A DNA stretch of 64,000 bases from Hydrogenophaga sp. RAC07 (GCF_001713375.1 NZ_CP016449.1:3224001-3288000); one strand, 5' to 3'; positions 21,489 through 36,794 are shown, numbered from the stretch's first letter. Notes: a model not told the origin generated them from the sequence alone. Numbers and translations: made by a program.

Positions 21489-22135
21489 GCGGGCGTGCCT
21501 TGTTCGATGGCTTGCGCAAAGGCGTTGATGATGGGACGGATGGCGGCTTGCTTGAGCTTCAGCGAGGCCTGGTTGACCACAAGGCGTGCGCTGATGTCCA
21601 TGATGCGTTCGACCTCGACCAGGTGGTTGGCCTTGAGCGTGTTGCCGGTGGACACCAGGTCGACGATGGCGTCGGCCAGACCGGTCAGCGGTGCCAGCTC
21701 CATGCTGCCGTAGAGCTTGATCAGGTCCACGTGCACGCCCTTGCTGGCGAAGAACTCGCGCGCGATGTGCGTGTACTTGGTGGCCACCTTCAGTCGCGAG
21801 CCCTGGCGCACGGCCGAGGCGTAGTCGAAGTCGGCGCGCACGGCCACGCTGACGCGGCAGCGCGAGATGTTCAGGTCCAGCGGCTGGTAGAGGCCCTGGC
21901 CACCGTGTTCGATCAGCGTGTCCTTGCCGGTCACGCCCAGATCGGCACCACCGTGTTCCACGTAGGTCGGCACATCGCTGGCACGCACCAGCACCACACG
22001 CACCTGCGGGTTGCTGGTGGCCAGGATCAGCTTGCGCGACTTTTCGGGATCTTCCAGCACCTCGATGCCGGCGGCCTTGAGCAGCGGCAGGGTCTCGTCG
22101 AAGATGCGGCCTTTGGAGAGAGCTAGCGTGATCAT
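21485..22135 (-). CDS. hisG: ATP phosphoribosyltransferase, short catalytic form
   Basis: HisG commits ATP and PRPP to histidine synthesis and is the feedback-controlled step. The 216-residue product begins [24 protein letters not shown] and contains [14 protein letters not shown] and the PRPP-binding [16 protein letters not shown]. It lacks the C-terminal regulatory domain of the long form (about 290-300 residues). By family knowledge the short form needs HisZ for activity and histidine sensing; hisZ is not in this window. Its ATG overlaps the murA stop by 4 bp. Confidence 0.96.
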   Translation of the reverse strand: MITLALSKGRIFDETLPLLKAAGIEVLEDPEKSRKLILATSNPQVRVVLVRASDVPTYVEHGGADLGVTGKDTLIEHGGQGLYQPLDLNISRCRVSVAVRADFDYASAVRQGSRLKVATKYTHIAREFFASKGVHVDLIKLYGSMELAPLTGLADAIVDLVSTGNTLKANHLVEVERIMDISARLVVNQASLKLKQAAIRPIINAFAQAIEQGTPA

Positions 22136-23412
22136 TTGATGCGTTCTATGTCGGCGCCGATGCCGCGCAGTTTCTCTTCCATCTGGTCGTACCCACGGTC
22201 CAGGTGGTAGATGCGGTCAACGATGGTGTCACCCTCGGCCACGAGCCCTGCGATCACCAGGCTGGCCGAGGCCCGCAGGTCGGTCGCCATGACGGTGGCA
22301 CCCGACAGCCGCGAAATGCCCTCGACCACGGCGATCTTGCCGTCGACCTGGATGTGCGCACCCAGTCGCACCAGCTCGTTGACGTGCATGAAGCGGTTCT
22401 CAAAGATGGTCTCGGTCACCTTGCTGGTGCCGTCGGCAATGCAGTTGAGCACCATGAACTGGGCCTGCATGTCGGTGGGAAAGCCCGGGTACTCGGTGGT
22501 GCGGAAGCTCTGGGCCTTCAGGCGGCCCGCCGCGCGCACGCGGATGAAATCACCACCGGCGTCCTTGCCGGCTTCGATCTCGGCGCCAGCTTCGTGCAGT
22601 TTGTCGATCACGGCGTCGAGGTGGTCGGCGCGGCCGTGGCGCAGCACCACGTCTCCCCCCGTGGCGGCCACGGCGCACAGGAAGGTGCCGGTCTCGATGC
22701 GGTCGGCCACCACCTGGTGGGTGCAGCCGTGCAGGCGGTCCACGCCCTGGATGTGGATGCGGCTGGTGCCGTGGCCCTCGATCTTGGCGCCCATGGCGAT
22801 CAGCATCTCGGCCAGGTCGCCGATCTCGGGCTCCTGCGCCGCGTTTTCCAGCAGGGTCTCGCCCTCGGCCAGCGCCGCGGCCATGAGGAAGTTCTCGGTG
22901 CCGGTGACGGTGACCATGTCGGTGGCGATGCGAGCGCCGTGCAGCCGCGTCTTGCCGGCGGGCAGTTTCGCGACCATGTAGCCGTGTTCGACCACGATCT
23001 CGGCGCCCATGGCCTGCATGCCCTTGATGTGCTGATCCACCGGACGCGAGCCGATGGCGCAACCACCCGGCAGCGACACGCGGGCATGGCCAAAACGCGC
23101 CAGCAGCGGCCCGAGCACCAGCACCGAGGCGCGCATGGTCTTGACCAGCTCGTACGGCGCTTCGGCCAGGATCGGATCGGCCGCTTGCAGCGTGATGCCG
23201 CCACGCTCGCCGTGCGTCTGCGTCTGCACGCCCATGTTGTCGAGCAGCTGGCGCATGGTGGCCACGTCGCGCAGGCGCGGCACGTTGTTCAGCGTGACCG
23301 GGTCGGCGGTGAGCAGGGAGGCGCACAGCTCGGGCAAGGCGGCGTTCTTGGCGCCGGAGATGGTGACTTCGCCTTGCAGCGTGCGCCCACCCGTGATTCG
23401 GAGTTTGTCCAT
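22132..23412 (-). CDS. murA: UDP-N-acetylglucosamine 1-carboxyvinyltransferase
   Basis: MurA transfers enolpyruvate from PEP to UDP-GlcNAc, the first committed step of peptidoglycan synthesis and the fosfomycin target. The start at ATG 23412 ([27 protein letters not shown]) gives 426 residues. Lys22 is the conserved substrate-binding lysine. Cys118 in [15 protein letters not shown] corresponds to the active-site cysteine alkylated by fosfomycin, so the enzyme should be drug-sensitive in principle. An alternative start 11 codons upstream lacks family support. It follows bolA by 14 bp and overlaps hisG by 4 bp. Confidence 0.97.
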   Translation of the reverse strand: MDKLRITGGRTLQGEVTISGAKNAALPELCASLLTADPVTLNNVPRLRDVATMRQLLDNMGVQTQTHGERGGITLQAADPILAEAPYELVKTMRASVLVLGPLLARFGHARVSLPGGCAIGSRPVDQHIKGMQAMGAEIVVEHGYMVAKLPAGKTRLHGARIATDMVTVTGTENFLMAAALAEGETLLENAAQEPEIGDLAEMLIAMGAKIEGHGTSRIHIQGVDRLHGCTHQVVADRIETGTFLCAVAATGGDVVLRHGRADHLDAVIDKLHEAGAEIEAGKDAGGDFIRVRAAGRLKAQSFRTTEYPGFPTDMQAQFMVLNCIADGTSKVTETIFENRFMHVNELVRLGAHIQVDGKIAVVEGISRLSGATVMATDLRASASLVIAGLVAEGDTIVDRIYHLDRGYDQMEEKLRGIGADIERIK

Positions 23413-23426
23413 GCCTGGCGATCGGT

Positions 23427-23666
23427 TCAGGGTTGGGCCGCCCATTCGGCGGGGGTGTAGGTCTTCATCGACAAGGCGTGCACCTCGTCGGTCTGGATGC
23501 GTCCACCCAGCGTGCCGTAGACGGCCTGGTGGCGTTTGATCAGGCGCAGGCCTTCAAAGGCGGGCGAGACGATCACCGCCGCCCAGTGGCGGCCGTCACC
23601 GGTGACTTCGAGGTGTTCGCACGGCAGGCCGGCGGCGATGAGCGATTGCAGTTGTTCAGCGGTCAT
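23427..23666 (-). CDS. BolA/IbaG-family protein
   Basis: The 79-residue protein begins [40 protein letters not shown] and contains [15 protein letters not shown] and [14 protein letters not shown], the BolA-fold signature. The adjacency to murA matches IbaG (YrbA), a BolA paralogue. BolA-type proteins pair with monothiol glutaredoxins in iron-sulfur handling. Its start is 1 bp from the ABC permease stop, so it belongs to the same transcript. Confidence 0.92.
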   Translation of the reverse strand: MTAEQLQSLIAAGLPCEHLEVTGDGRHWAAVIVSPAFEGLRLIKRHQAVYGTLGGRIQTDEVHALSMKTYTPAEWAAQP

Positions 23667-23667
23667 G

Positions 23668-24419
23668 TCAGTGGCGAATTTTGTAGCCGGTCTTGAGCAG
23701 GTGCAGCGCGATCGCGCTCACGATGGCGAGCGCCCCACCCACCAACGTCAGGCTGATCCAGGGGGACACGTCGCTTTTGCCGAAGAAGCCATAGCGAAAG
23801 CCGTCGATCATGTAGAAAAACGGGTTGAGGTGACTCACCTGTTGCCAGAACGCCGGCAGGGAGTGGATCGAGTAGAACACGCCCGAGAGGAAGGTCATGG
23901 GCACGATGATGAAGTTCTGGAACGCGGCCATCTGGTCGAACTTCTCGGCCCACAGGCCGGCAATCAAACCGAGCGCGCCCAACAAGGCCGCGCCCATGAA
24001 GCCGAACGCCAGGATCCACAGCGGCGCCACGAGCGAAGGCTGCGCGAACCACCAGGTCACCACCATCACGCCGGTGCCCACGGCCAGGCCACGCACGATG
24101 GACGAACCCACGTAGGCCACGAACCAGGCGCGGTGCGACAGCGGCGTGAGCAGCAGGAACACCAGGTTGCCCATGATCTTGCTCTGCACCAGCGACGACG
24201 AGCTGTTGGCGAACGCGTTCTGCAGCACGCTCATCATCACCAGCCCGGGCAGCAGGAAAGCGGTGTAGCTCACCGAGTCGTACACCTGCACCCGGTCTTC
24301 GAGCACGTGGCCGAAGATCATCAGGTACAGGATGGCGGTGATCACCGGCGCGGCCACGGTCTGGAAGCCCACCTTCCAGAAACGCAGCACTTCCTTGTAG
24401 AAGAGCGTCTGCCACCCGG

Positions 24420-24423
<4 letters not shown>
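23668..24423 (-). CDS. ABC-2 type transporter permease (YadH-like)
   Basis: The 251-residue integral membrane protein begins MTGWQTLFYKEVLRFWKVGFQTV and has about six hydrophobic helices. It includes the ABC-2 signature region LGALGLIAGLWAEKFDQMAAFQNFIIVPMTFLSGVFYSI. This matches YadH-type permeases of two-gene exporters. The substrate is unknown. The start overlaps the stop of the ATPase gene by 4 bp. The position between mlaB and bolA-murA is recurrent in betaproteobacteria and hints at an envelope role, which is inference. Confidence 0.9.
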
Positions 24424-25382
<959 letters not shown>

Positions 25383-25424
25383 GGGCCGCGCACAAGGCAT
25401 CGGGCGGCGGTTGGGGAACCGCGT

Positions 25425-25458
25425 ATTTTAGGCCCGGTGGGGTGTCCGCACGGGACAC
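25425..25458 (-). promoter_or_regulatory. Possible promoter and palindrome before the ABC exporter
   Basis: On the minus strand a TAAAAT -10-like box lies at 25425-25430, about 43 bp before the ATPase start. The expected -35 region contains a perfect palindrome, GTGTCC at 25442-25447 and GGACAC at 25453-25458, that could be an operator. A second small hairpin, AGCGCC-AGT-GGCGCT, lies at 25471-25485. The 113 bp gap is the widest between mlaB and bolA, so the exporter may have its own promoter. Confidence 0.33.
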
Positions 25459-25495
25459 GGGGCCAGGCCCAGCGCCAGTGGCGCTCCCAAAGCGC

Positions 25496-25804
25496 TCAGG
25501 GCGCGAGCAACTCGCTCACGCCATACAGGCCCATGAGGCTTTCCAGCCGCCGCGGCCAGTTGCTCACCTGCAGCGTCTTGCCCTGCGCCCGCAGCTGGCG
25601 GCGCAGCTCGAGCAGCACGGCCACGGCCGATGAGTCAAACACGCGCAGCGAAGCCGCATCGAGCATCACCACCGGGCCGACCTGCTGGGACAGCGCGTGC
25701 TGGAGCTCCACCAGGGTCTTGCCGGCGTCGGCCAGCGTGACCTCTGCCGGCAGAGCCGCCGCAAAGGCCACAGGGTCAGCGACCATGGACAGGGCAGACG
25801 TCAC
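25496..25804 (-). CDS. mlaB: STAS-domain protein MlaB
   Basis: MlaB is the small cytoplasmic STAS subunit that stabilises the MlaFE transporter. The product has 102 residues if read from GTG 25804; ATG 25786 (MVADPVAFAAALP) is an alternative. The STAS core is recognisable in VVMLDAASLRVFDSSAVAVLLELRRQL, with the conserved D-S-S-A segment. It follows mlaC by 3 bp and closes the mlaFEDACB set. Confidence 0.87.
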   Translation of the reverse strand: MTSALSMVADPVAFAAALPAEVTLADAGKTLVELQHALSQQVGPVVMLDAASLRVFDSSAVAVLLELRRQLRAQGKTLQVSNWPRRLESLMGLYGVSELLAP

Positions 25805-25807
25805 GGA

Positions 25808-26434
25808 TCAGCTGGTCTTGGCGACGTTGGACTTGTTGCGCTGGACCAGCGACGCGATCAGGCCATCGATGCCCTTGGCGTTGATTTCCTGCGCGAACTG
25901 GGTGCGGTAGGTTTCCACCAGCCAGACACCAAGCACGTTGATGTCATAGATCTTCCAGCCGGTGGCCGTTTTTTCCATGCGGTAGTCGAGCTGGATCGGA
26001 TCGCCCTTGCCACGCACTTCGGAGCGCACCACCACCTCGGTGTCTTCGGGCTTGGAGCGCATGGGCTTGAAGGTCACGGTCTGGTCTTTCACCTCACCGA
26101 GCGCACCCGAGTAGGTTCGCACGAGCAGGATCTTGAACTCGTCCTGCAGCTGCTTTTGCTGCTCGGGTGTGGCCTGGCGCCAGAAGCGACCGACCGCCGA
26201 GGACGTCATGCGCGTGAAGTTCACGCTGGGCAGGATCTTGGAATCCACCAGCGCCACGATGCGGTTCACATCGCCAGCCTGGATGGCGGGATCGGCCTTC
26301 ACCGAGGCCAGCACGTCGCTGGAAATGCGCTTGACCAAGGCATCGGGTGCCTCTTCCTGCGCCAGAGCGGGCAGAGACATCACACCAGCGGCGGTGATCA
26401 CGAGGGCGGAGAGCCAGGAGCGGCGTTTCATCAT
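25808..26434 (-). CDS. mlaC: Periplasmic phospholipid-binding protein MlaC
   Basis: MlaC shuttles phospholipid between the outer-membrane MlaA complex and the inner-membrane MlaFEDB complex. The 208-residue precursor starts MMKRRSWLSALVITAAGVMSLPALAQ, a Sec signal peptide with cleavage after about residue 25. The Tol-toluene-tolerance/Ttg2D fold is indicated by VDSKILPSVNFTRMTSSAVGRFWRQATPEQQ and GWKIYDINVLGVWLVETYRTQF. AAAGGAAAA supports the start; a second ATG follows at once. Confidence 0.93.
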   Translation of the reverse strand: MMKRRSWLSALVITAAGVMSLPALAQEEAPDALVKRISSDVLASVKADPAIQAGDVNRIVALVDSKILPSVNFTRMTSSAVGRFWRQATPEQQKQLQDEFKILLVRTYSGALGEVKDQTVTFKPMRSKPEDTEVVVRSEVRGKGDPIQLDYRMEKTATGWKIYDINVLGVWLVETYRTQFAQEINAKGIDGLIASLVQRNKSNVAKTS

Positions 26435-26558
26435 GGTTGTTTTCCTTTGGAGGCCAAGGGCCCGACTGCAGAAAATGCAGCGTAGTGCATCAGAGGGGCA
26501 GAAATATGAAGCAGTTCCACTGCATTCGTTGCGAGACGTATCGGCGCCTCACTCGCCC

Positions 26559-27296
26559 TCACTCCCCATCATCCAGGCCGATACCCTTGTCAATCATGTC
26601 ATCGATCTGACTTTGGCGGCGGTTGAGGTAGAGATCGCGTGTGAAGCTGTATTTGTCGAGTGCGGCCTCTTCCAGCAGCGAACTGGCGCGCAGCAGGCCT
26701 GCGCGGGTGTCGACCACGCGCAGCGCGGTGAGCGAATTGCGCGCCGACACGTCGTTCATGCCGGAGACCGGATCCACGCTCATGTCGACCACCAGGCCGG
26801 TGCCGTCACGCACGGACGAAGGTCCGAAGATCGGCAGCACGAGGTAGGCGCCGGAAGGCGCACCCCAGCGGCCCAGGGTCTGACCAAAGTCCAGACGGGT
26901 GCGGGGAATGCCCATTTCGGTCGCGATGTCCAGCACGCCGGCCAGGCCGAACACGCTGTTCACGCTGAAGCGCATGAGGTTTTCGGTGGCTTCGCGCGGG
27001 CGCAGTTGCAGACCCGCATTGGCCGCCGACCACAGGTCGCCCAGGTTGTTGAAGAAGTTGTTCACGCCCGTCTGCACCGGGCTGGGGGTGACGTCTTTGT
27101 AGACCGTGGCCACCGGTTTGAGCACCGCCGTGTCCACGGCGTCGTTGAAGCGGTACACACCGCGGTTGAACGGCTCCAGCGGATCTTGCGGGTTGGCATC
27201 GGGGCCCGTGGCACAACCGGTGAGCACCGCCAGGGCCAGGGCGCTGGCCAGCAGAGCCGGGGACCGGCCGGTGTGCTTGAGTTTGTTTTTCATCAT
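26559..27296 (-). CDS. mlaA: Outer-membrane lipoprotein MlaA (VacJ)
   Basis: MlaA sits in the outer membrane, usually with porins, and removes phospholipids from the outer leaflet. The 245-residue precursor has a lipoprotein signal ending LTGC (lipidated Cys at about residue 28). It contains the family core DPLEPFNRGVYRFNDAVD, VNNFFNNLGDLWSAAN, RFSVNSVFGLAGVLDIATEMG and YLVLPIFGPSSVRDGTG. Here it lies between mlaD and mlaC, unlike E. coli where it is unlinked. The 124 bp after it (26435-26558) show no clear signal beyond the mlaC ribosome binding site. Confidence 0.96.
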   Translation of the reverse strand: MMKNKLKHTGRSPALLASALALAVLTGCATGPDANPQDPLEPFNRGVYRFNDAVDTAVLKPVATVYKDVTPSPVQTGVNNFFNNLGDLWSAANAGLQLRPREATENLMRFSVNSVFGLAGVLDIATEMGIPRTRLDFGQTLGRWGAPSGAYLVLPIFGPSSVRDGTGLVVDMSVDPVSGMNDVSARNSLTALRVVDTRAGLLRASSLLEEAALDKYSFTRDLYLNRRQSQIDDMIDKGIGLDDGE

Positions 27297-27412
27297 GGAA
27301 CCCCCTGGGCGCTGCGCCCGAATCGTTGTTGCGTCGTTGTTGCTTCAGCAGGCTGCATTCTTGTCAGGTTGCGGCGTCTTGTCCGCAAGCGCCGCCAAAA
27401 GCCCTGCTGGGC

Positions 27413-27892
27413 TTACTCGGCGGGCTTGGCGTCGCCGCTGTTGGCCGCGCTGTTGAAGAGAAACTGGCTGATCAGGTTCTCCAGGATCACCGCCGACTGC
27501 GTCTGCGTGATCACGGCGCCCGCGGCGATGTTCTCGGTATCACCACCGGGCTCGATGCCGATGTACTGCTCGCCCAGCAGCCCGTTCGTGAGGATCTTCA
27601 GCGAGCTGTCCTTGGGAAACTTGTATCTGGATTCGAGTGCCAGGGTGATGTGGGCCTGGAAAGTGGTGTCGTCGAACGTGATCGACTCAACCCGCCCGAC
27701 CACCACACCCGCGCTGCGCACTGCGGCCTTGGGCTTGACGCCGCCGGCGTTGTCGAAGCGGCCCACCACCTGGTAGGTCTTCTCGAAGTTCAGGCTCAGC
27801 AGGTTGGCCGACTGCAGGGCCAGGAACAGGATGGCCACTGCGCCGATCAGCACGAACAGGCCGACCCAGATGTCGTTTTTGGAAGTTTGCAT
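27413..27892 (-). CDS. mlaD: MCE-domain lipid transport protein MlaD
   Basis: MlaD is the membrane-anchored MCE protein that forms a hexameric lipid channel on MlaE. The 159-residue product has one N-terminal transmembrane helix (about residues 8-28) and one MCE domain at about 38-118 (YQVVGRFDNAGGVKPKAAVRSAGVVVGRV). A ILTNGLLGEQYIGIEPGG segment follows. The short, polar C-terminus is normal. It lies 19 bp after mlaE. The 120 bp gap to mlaA contains a TCGTTGTTGC direct repeat near 27325-27344 and a small GGGCGCAGCGCCC hairpin. Confidence 0.96.
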   Translation of the reverse strand: MQTSKNDIWVGLFVLIGAVAILFLALQSANLLSLNFEKTYQVVGRFDNAGGVKPKAAVRSAGVVVGRVESITFDDTTFQAHITLALESRYKFPKDSSLKILTNGLLGEQYIGIEPGGDTENIAAGAVITQTQSAVILENLISQFLFNSAANSGDAKPAE

Positions 27893-27911
27893 GTTGGTCT
27901 CCGGATGACGC

Positions 27912-28694
27912 TCAGATGCTGAACATCGTGGCGGTGAGGATGAAATCGAGCGCCAGCACGGCCAGCGAGGCCACCACCACGGTGCGGGTGGTCGCGCGCG
28001 ACACGCCCTCGGGCGTGGGGTGGGCGCTGAAGCCCTGGAGCAAGGCCACGAAGGTCACGGCAAAACCGAACACCACGCTCTTGATGACGCCGTTGCCCAC
28101 ATCGGCCCACACGTCCACCCCGCCCTGCATCTGGCTCCAGAAGGCGCCACCGTCCAGACCCAGCATGAGCACGCCCACCACCCAGCCGCCGACGACGCCA
28201 ACCGCGCTGAAGATGCCGGCCAACAAGGGCATGACGATCACACCGGCCCAGAAGCGCGGGGCGAGCACGCGGCGCACCGGGTCCACCGCCATCATTTCCA
28301 TGGCACTGAGCTGTTCGCCGGCTTTCATGAGGCCGATCTCGGCGGTGAGCGAGGTGCCGGCGCGTCCGGCAAACAGCAACGCGGTGATCACAGGCCCGAG
28401 TTCACGCACCAGCGAGAGCGTGACCAGCAGGCCCAGCGCTTCGGTGGCACCGTAGATGCGCAGCGTGTAGTAGCCCTGCAGGCCAAGCACGAAGCCGACA
28501 AACAGGCCCGAGACACCGATCAGGGCCAGCGAGTGGTTGCCCAGAAAGTGGATCTGGTCGCGCAGCAGCGCCGGGCGGCGCAGGGCCGCGCCCAGCAGCA
28601 GCAGCAGTCGGGCGAGCAGGCGCGTGGATGTGCCGATGTCGGTGATCTGGTGGCGCACCGCGAAGCCCAGGCGGGCGATCCACGCCACGGTCAT
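27912..28694 (-). CDS. mlaE: Phospholipid ABC transporter permease MlaE
   Basis: MlaE is the inner-membrane permease of the lipid-asymmetry transporter. The 260-residue protein has about five hydrophobic helices and the conserved cytoplasmic motif [27 protein letters not shown], the EQ-loop-like coupling region with [14 protein letters not shown]. It overlaps mlaF by 4 bp and precedes mlaD. Confidence 0.96.
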   Translation of the reverse strand: MTVAWIARLGFAVRHQITDIGTSTRLLARLLLLLGAALRRPALLRDQIHFLGNHSLALIGVSGLFVGFVLGLQGYYTLRIYGATEALGLLVTLSLVRELGPVITALLFAGRAGTSLTAEIGLMKAGEQLSAMEMMAVDPVRRVLAPRFWAGVIVMPLLAGIFSAVGVVGGWVVGVLMLGLDGGAFWSQMQGGVDVWADVGNGVIKSVVFGFAVTFVALLQGFSAHPTPEGVSRATTRTVVVASLAVLALDFILTATMFSI

Positions 28695-29515
28695 GCCGCC
28701 TCCTTGTGGCCGTTGCCGAAGTCGTCTTCGAGGCTGGGGCCGGGGTGGTGAAAGCGCACCGGGCCGTCGGGCAAGGCGTTGACGAACTGTTTGACCAGCG
28801 GGTCCTCGCTGTGGCGCACTTCCTCAGGGGTGCCCTGGGCGGCAATCTTCCCGTTGGCCAGCACGATCACCTGGTCGGCGATGTGGAAGGTCTCATCCAG
28901 ATCGTGCGAGACCACGATGCTGGTCAGGCCCATGGCATCGTTGAGCTGGCGGATGAGCCGGGCGGCGGTGCCCAGCGAAATCGGGTCCAGACCGGCGAAG
29001 GGCTCGTCGTACATCACGAGCTCGGGGTCGAGCGCGATGGCCCGGGCCAGCGCCACGCGGCGAGCCATGCCGCCGGACAGTTCGCTCGGCATCAGGTCGC
29101 GCGCACCGCGCAGACCCACCGCGTTGAGCTTCATGAGCACGATGTCGCGCACCAGTGCTTCGGGCAGCTTCGTGTGTTCGTGCAGTGGAAAGGCGACGTT
29201 GTCGAACACGCTCATGTCGGTGAACAGTGCGCCGAACTGGAACAGCATGCCCATGCGCCGGCGCGCGGCGTACAGGGCTTCGGCCCGCATCACCGTGATG
29301 TCCTGTCCATCAAAGAGCGTCTGCCCTTTTTGCGCACGGAGCTGCCCGCCAATGAGGCGCAACACCGTGGTTTTGCCGCCGCCGGACGCACCCATGAGCG
29401 CCGTGACCTTGCCGCGGGGCACGGTCAGCGTGATGTTGTCGAGGATGGCGCGCTCCCCGTACCCGAAGGTGAGGTTGCGCAGTTCGACCAGAGGAGGTGC
29501 GTTGTCGGTGGGCAT
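28691..29515 (-). CDS. mlaF: Phospholipid ABC transporter ATPase MlaF
   Basis: MlaF powers the MlaFEDB complex. The start at ATG 29515 ([25 protein letters not shown]) gives 274 residues. Walker A GASGGGKT is at 42-49, the signature LSGGM at 146-150, and Walker B lies in [15 protein letters not shown]. It is the first gene of a leftward run mlaF-E-D-A-C-B. The gltBD terminator lies immediately upstream, so mlaF must be transcribed from a promoter close to its start or by readthrough. No clear promoter was seen in 29516-29603. Confidence 0.96.
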   Translation of the reverse strand: MPTDNAPPLVELRNLTFGYGERAILDNITLTVPRGKVTALMGASGGGKTTVLRLIGGQLRAQKGQTLFDGQDITVMRAEALYAARRRMGMLFQFGALFTDMSVFDNVAFPLHEHTKLPEALVRDIVLMKLNAVGLRGARDLMPSELSGGMARRVALARAIALDPELVMYDEPFAGLDPISLGTAARLIRQLNDAMGLTSIVVSHDLDETFHIADQVIVLANGKIAAQGTPEEVRHSEDPLVKQFVNALPDGPVRFHHPGPSLEDDFGNGHKEAA

Positions 29516-29518
29516 CAA

Positions 29519-29546
29519 ACAAAAACCGGGCAATCGATGCCCGGCC
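29519..29546 (-). terminator. Rho-independent terminator after gltD
   Basis: The stem is CCGGGC at 29526-29531 paired with GCCCGG at 29539-29544, with a 7 nt loop. On the minus strand it is followed by TTTTTGTTT (from 29525 down). It lies 58 bp past the gltD stop and only about 10 bp before the mlaF start. A further GGGGT-AA-ACCCC hairpin sits near 29567-29578. Confidence 0.82.
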
Positions 29547-29603
29547 TTTTGAATGATACGGGATTTGGGGTAAACCCCGAGGCTCGCTTTGTTTCGTTTG
29601 TTT

Positions 29604-31085
29604 TCAGCGCGGCAGATCAGAAAAACCCATCAGGAATTCGTCGACCGAGCGTGCGGCCTGGCGGCCCTCGCGGATCGCCCAGACCACCAGGCTCTGACCA
29701 CGGCGCATGTCGCCGGCGGCAAACACCTTGGGCACGTTGGTGGCGTAGCCGCCGGTGAACTCGGTGCTGGCCTTGGCGTTGCCACGGGCGTCTTTGTCCA
29801 CGCCGAAGCCGTCCAGGATGCTGGCCACCGGGTTCACAAAGCCCATGGCCAGCAGCACCAGGTCGGCCTTGTACTCTTTTTCAGTGCCGGGAATCTCGAC
29901 CAGCTTGCCGTCTTTCATTTCGACGTGCACGGTGGTCAGGCCGGTGACCTTGCCCTTTTCGCCCTTGAAGGCCTTGGTGGAAATGGCGAACTCGCGCTGG
30001 AGGATGCCCTTCTCGGCACTTTCGTCGTGGCTGGAGCTGGTGCGCAGCTTGAGCGGCCAGTAAGGCCACACCAGGGGCTTGTCTTCCTGCTCGGGCGGCT
30101 GGGGCATCACCTCGAACTGGGTCACGCTCACGGCGCCGTGGCGCGTGCTGGTGCCCACGCAGTCGGACCCGGTGTCGCCACCACCGATCACGATCACGTG
30201 TTTGCCGTCGGCGCGCAACTGGCCCTTGAGCTTGTCACCCGCGTTGACCTTGTTTTGCTGCGGCAGGAATTCCATGGCGAAGTGCACGCCATCGAGGTCG
30301 CGGCCGGGGACCGGCAGGTCACGGCTCTGTTCGGAACCGCCCGTGAGCAGCACGGCATCGAAGTCCTTCTGCAGCTGCTCGGGCGTGATCGTCTCCTGCG
30401 CCCAGTTGGTCACCTTGGTGTCCTTGGGCAGGGTGCCGACCATGACGCCGGTGCGGAACACCACGCCTTCGGCCTCCATCTGCGCGACGCGGCGGTCGAT
30501 GTGGGTCTTCTCCATCTTGAAGTCGGGAATGCCGTAGCGCAGCAGGCCACCCACGCGGTCGTTCTTCTCGAACAGGGTCACGTCGTGGCCGGCGCGCGCG
30601 AGCTGCTGGGCAGCGGCCATACCGGCCGGGCCGGAACCGACCACGGCCACCTTCTTGCCGGTCTTGTGGCGCGGCGGTTGCGGCTGCACCCAGCCTTCGG
30701 CCCAGGCGCGGTCGATGATGGCGTGCTCGATCGACTTGATGCCCACGGGATCGTCGTTCACGTTGAGCGTGCAGGCGGCCTCGCACGGTGCGGGGCAGAT
30801 GCGGCCGGTGAACTCGGGGAAGTTGTTGGTGCTGTGCAGCACGGTGATCGCGTTCTTCCAGTCGCCCTGGTACACGAGGTCGTTGAAGTCCGGAATGATG
30901 TTGTTGACCGGGCAGCCGCTGTTGCAGAACGGCGTGCCGCAGTCCATGCAGCGCGCGGCCTGCACCTTGGACTGCTGGTCATCCAGCGCAACGACGAATT
31001 CCTTGTAGTGCTTCAGGCGCTCGGGCACGGGCTTGTAGCCCTCTTCCAGACGCTCGTATTCCATGAAGCCGGTGACTTTTCCCAT
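29604..31085 (-). CDS. gltD: Glutamate synthase small subunit
   Basis: GltD supplies electrons from NADPH to the large subunit for glutamate formation. The 493-residue protein has N-terminal iron-sulfur ligands Cys46, Cys49, Cys54 and Cys58 ([14 protein letters not shown]) and a second group in CPAPCEAAC. An FAD-binding [13 protein letters not shown] is near residue 148 and an NADPH-binding [11 protein letters not shown] is near residue 292. [25 protein letters not shown] segment lies near the end. It follows gltB by 26 bp and is closed by a terminator. Confidence 0.97.
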   Translation of the reverse strand: MGKVTGFMEYERLEEGYKPVPERLKHYKEFVVALDDQQSKVQAARCMDCGTPFCNSGCPVNNIIPDFNDLVYQGDWKNAITVLHSTNNFPEFTGRICPAPCEAACTLNVNDDPVGIKSIEHAIIDRAWAEGWVQPQPPRHKTGKKVAVVGSGPAGMAAAQQLARAGHDVTLFEKNDRVGGLLRYGIPDFKMEKTHIDRRVAQMEAEGVVFRTGVMVGTLPKDTKVTNWAQETITPEQLQKDFDAVLLTGGSEQSRDLPVPGRDLDGVHFAMEFLPQQNKVNAGDKLKGQLRADGKHVIVIGGGDTGSDCVGTSTRHGAVSVTQFEVMPQPPEQEDKPLVWPYWPLKLRTSSSHDESAEKGILQREFAISTKAFKGEKGKVTGLTTVHVEMKDGKLVEIPGTEKEYKADLVLLAMGFVNPVASILDGFGVDKDARGNAKASTEFTGGYATNVPKVFAAGDMRRGQSLVVWAIREGRQAARSVDEFLMGFSDLPR

Positions 31086-31111
31086 GATGCGTGTCCTTCG
31101 ATTGCGTTGGC

Positions 31112-35890
<4,779 letters not shown>

Positions 35891-35940
35891 GGCGCTTCCT
35901 TCTCGGTTCGTGGGGCGTTGATGCAAATCGCGGACTGGGG

Positions 35941-35969
35941 AGCATATTGCATTGCAACAACAATGCCAA
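35941..35969 (-). promoter_or_regulatory. gltB promoter region with overlapping sigma70 and sigma54-like motifs
   Basis: Reading the minus strand, TTGGCA (35964-35969) and TATGCT (35941-35946) are separated by exactly 17 bp, a good sigma70 fit. Overlapping it, TGGCAT-N5-TTGCAA (35968 down to 35952) matches the -24/-12 sigma54 consensus with correct GG-to-GC spacing. The leader to the gltB ATG would be about 45-55 nt. No NtrC-type site was recognised. The upstream boundary is the RAYT inverted repeat at 35981. Confidence 0.5.
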
Positions 35970-35980
35970 GCAGATTAATG

Positions 35981-35999
35981 GGGGTCAGATTCCAATTTC
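35981..35999 (+). repeat. Left inverted repeat of the RAYT unit
   Basis: GGGGTCAGATTCCAATTTC occurs here and as its exact reverse complement at 36795-36813. A related shorter motif, AATTGGGGACAGATC, lies just inside at 36026-36040. Motifs of this GGGGTCAGA/AATTGG type are common around betaproteobacterial RAYT genes. Confidence 0.85.
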
Positions 36000-36075
36000 G
36001 TGCGCACGATTTTCAGATCGATCTTAATTGGGGACAGATCAAGTCCGAGCGGAGCTGCACCGCCGCACATCGTGA

Positions 36076-36777
36076 TCAGCCTCCGTCCGAAGGTGGCATC
36101 GGAGGTCGACCGGCGCGCGCTTCGCTGATTCGCCGACTTGTCTGCTTCTGCAGGGTCTCCACAAAGCCTTCGTCGCCCAGCGCCCAGCCGTGCAGTGTGG
36201 CGTGCGTGATCGCCTGTTGTGCATCGGCGGCGAGCCCGGCACGCACCAATTCGGTGTAGGCCGCCTCCCGCGCAAAGGGCGTGTTCCCCAGACTCCACAC
36301 CAAGGGATGGGGCGTCACCCGCCGGTCGCTGGTCTGTCCGATGAAGTGGCGGTGGCTGGACCAGACGTATTGCTTGGGATCGTTGACGATGCCCGCGCGC
36401 ACGGGGTTCAGGTCCAGGTACGCCATGCAGGCCAGCAGGTAACGGTCGGTCTGGATCAGGGTGGACTTGTACCGCCCCTCCCACAGCGTGCCGGTGCGCT
36501 GGTACAGGTCGTTGAAGTACCGCACGTAGCGCCTGCCCACCGCCTGCATCATCAGCGGCACACCCTCGCCTGTCTCGGGTGTGAGCAGCAAGTGGAAGTG
36601 GTTGTCCATCAGCACATAGGCGTTGATCGCCACCTGGTGCTTTTTCGCGTTTTCGCCCATGAGTTCGAGCAGCACCTCGCGGTCGGCATCGGTCTTGACG
36701 ATGGGCTGGCGGTTGTTGCCGCGCTGGATCACGTGGTGGGGATATCCGGCAACGGTGAGGCGAGGAAGGCGGGCCAT
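36076..36777 (-). CDS. REP-associated tyrosine transposase (Y1/HUH family)
   Basis: This is a 233-residue protein of the Transposase_17/Y1 family, single-strand endonucleases related to IS200/IS605 TnpA. The start at ATG 36777 (MARLPRLTVAGYPHHVIQRGNNRQ) removes an unrelated upstream extension. The HUH motif is His60-x-His62 in LMDNHFHLLLTPETG. The helix GRRYVRYFNDLYQRTGTLWEGRYKS at about 81-105 holds the candidate nucleophilic tyrosine (84 or 87), and LDLNPVRAGIV is a family hallmark. RAYTs act on extragenic palindromic sequences rather than as classical IS elements. All expected motifs are present, so it is probably functional. Confidence 0.88.
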   Translation of the reverse strand: MARLPRLTVAGYPHHVIQRGNNRQPIVKTDADREVLLELMGENAKKHQVAINAYVLMDNHFHLLLTPETGEGVPLMMQAVGRRYVRYFNDLYQRTGTLWEGRYKSTLIQTDRYLLACMAYLDLNPVRAGIVNDPKQYVWSSHRHFIGQTSDRRVTPHPLVWSLGNTPFAREAAYTELVRAGLAADAQQAITHATLHGWALGDEGFVETLQKQTSRRISEARAGRPPMPPSDGG

Positions 36778-36794
36778 GGCGTTTGGGAAGCTGG

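Noticed and set aside
27325..27344. TCGTTGTTGC direct repeat between mlaA and mlaD as a CRISPR-like or regulatory array
   Set aside because: There are only two adjacent copies without spacers, so it is most likely simple slippage.
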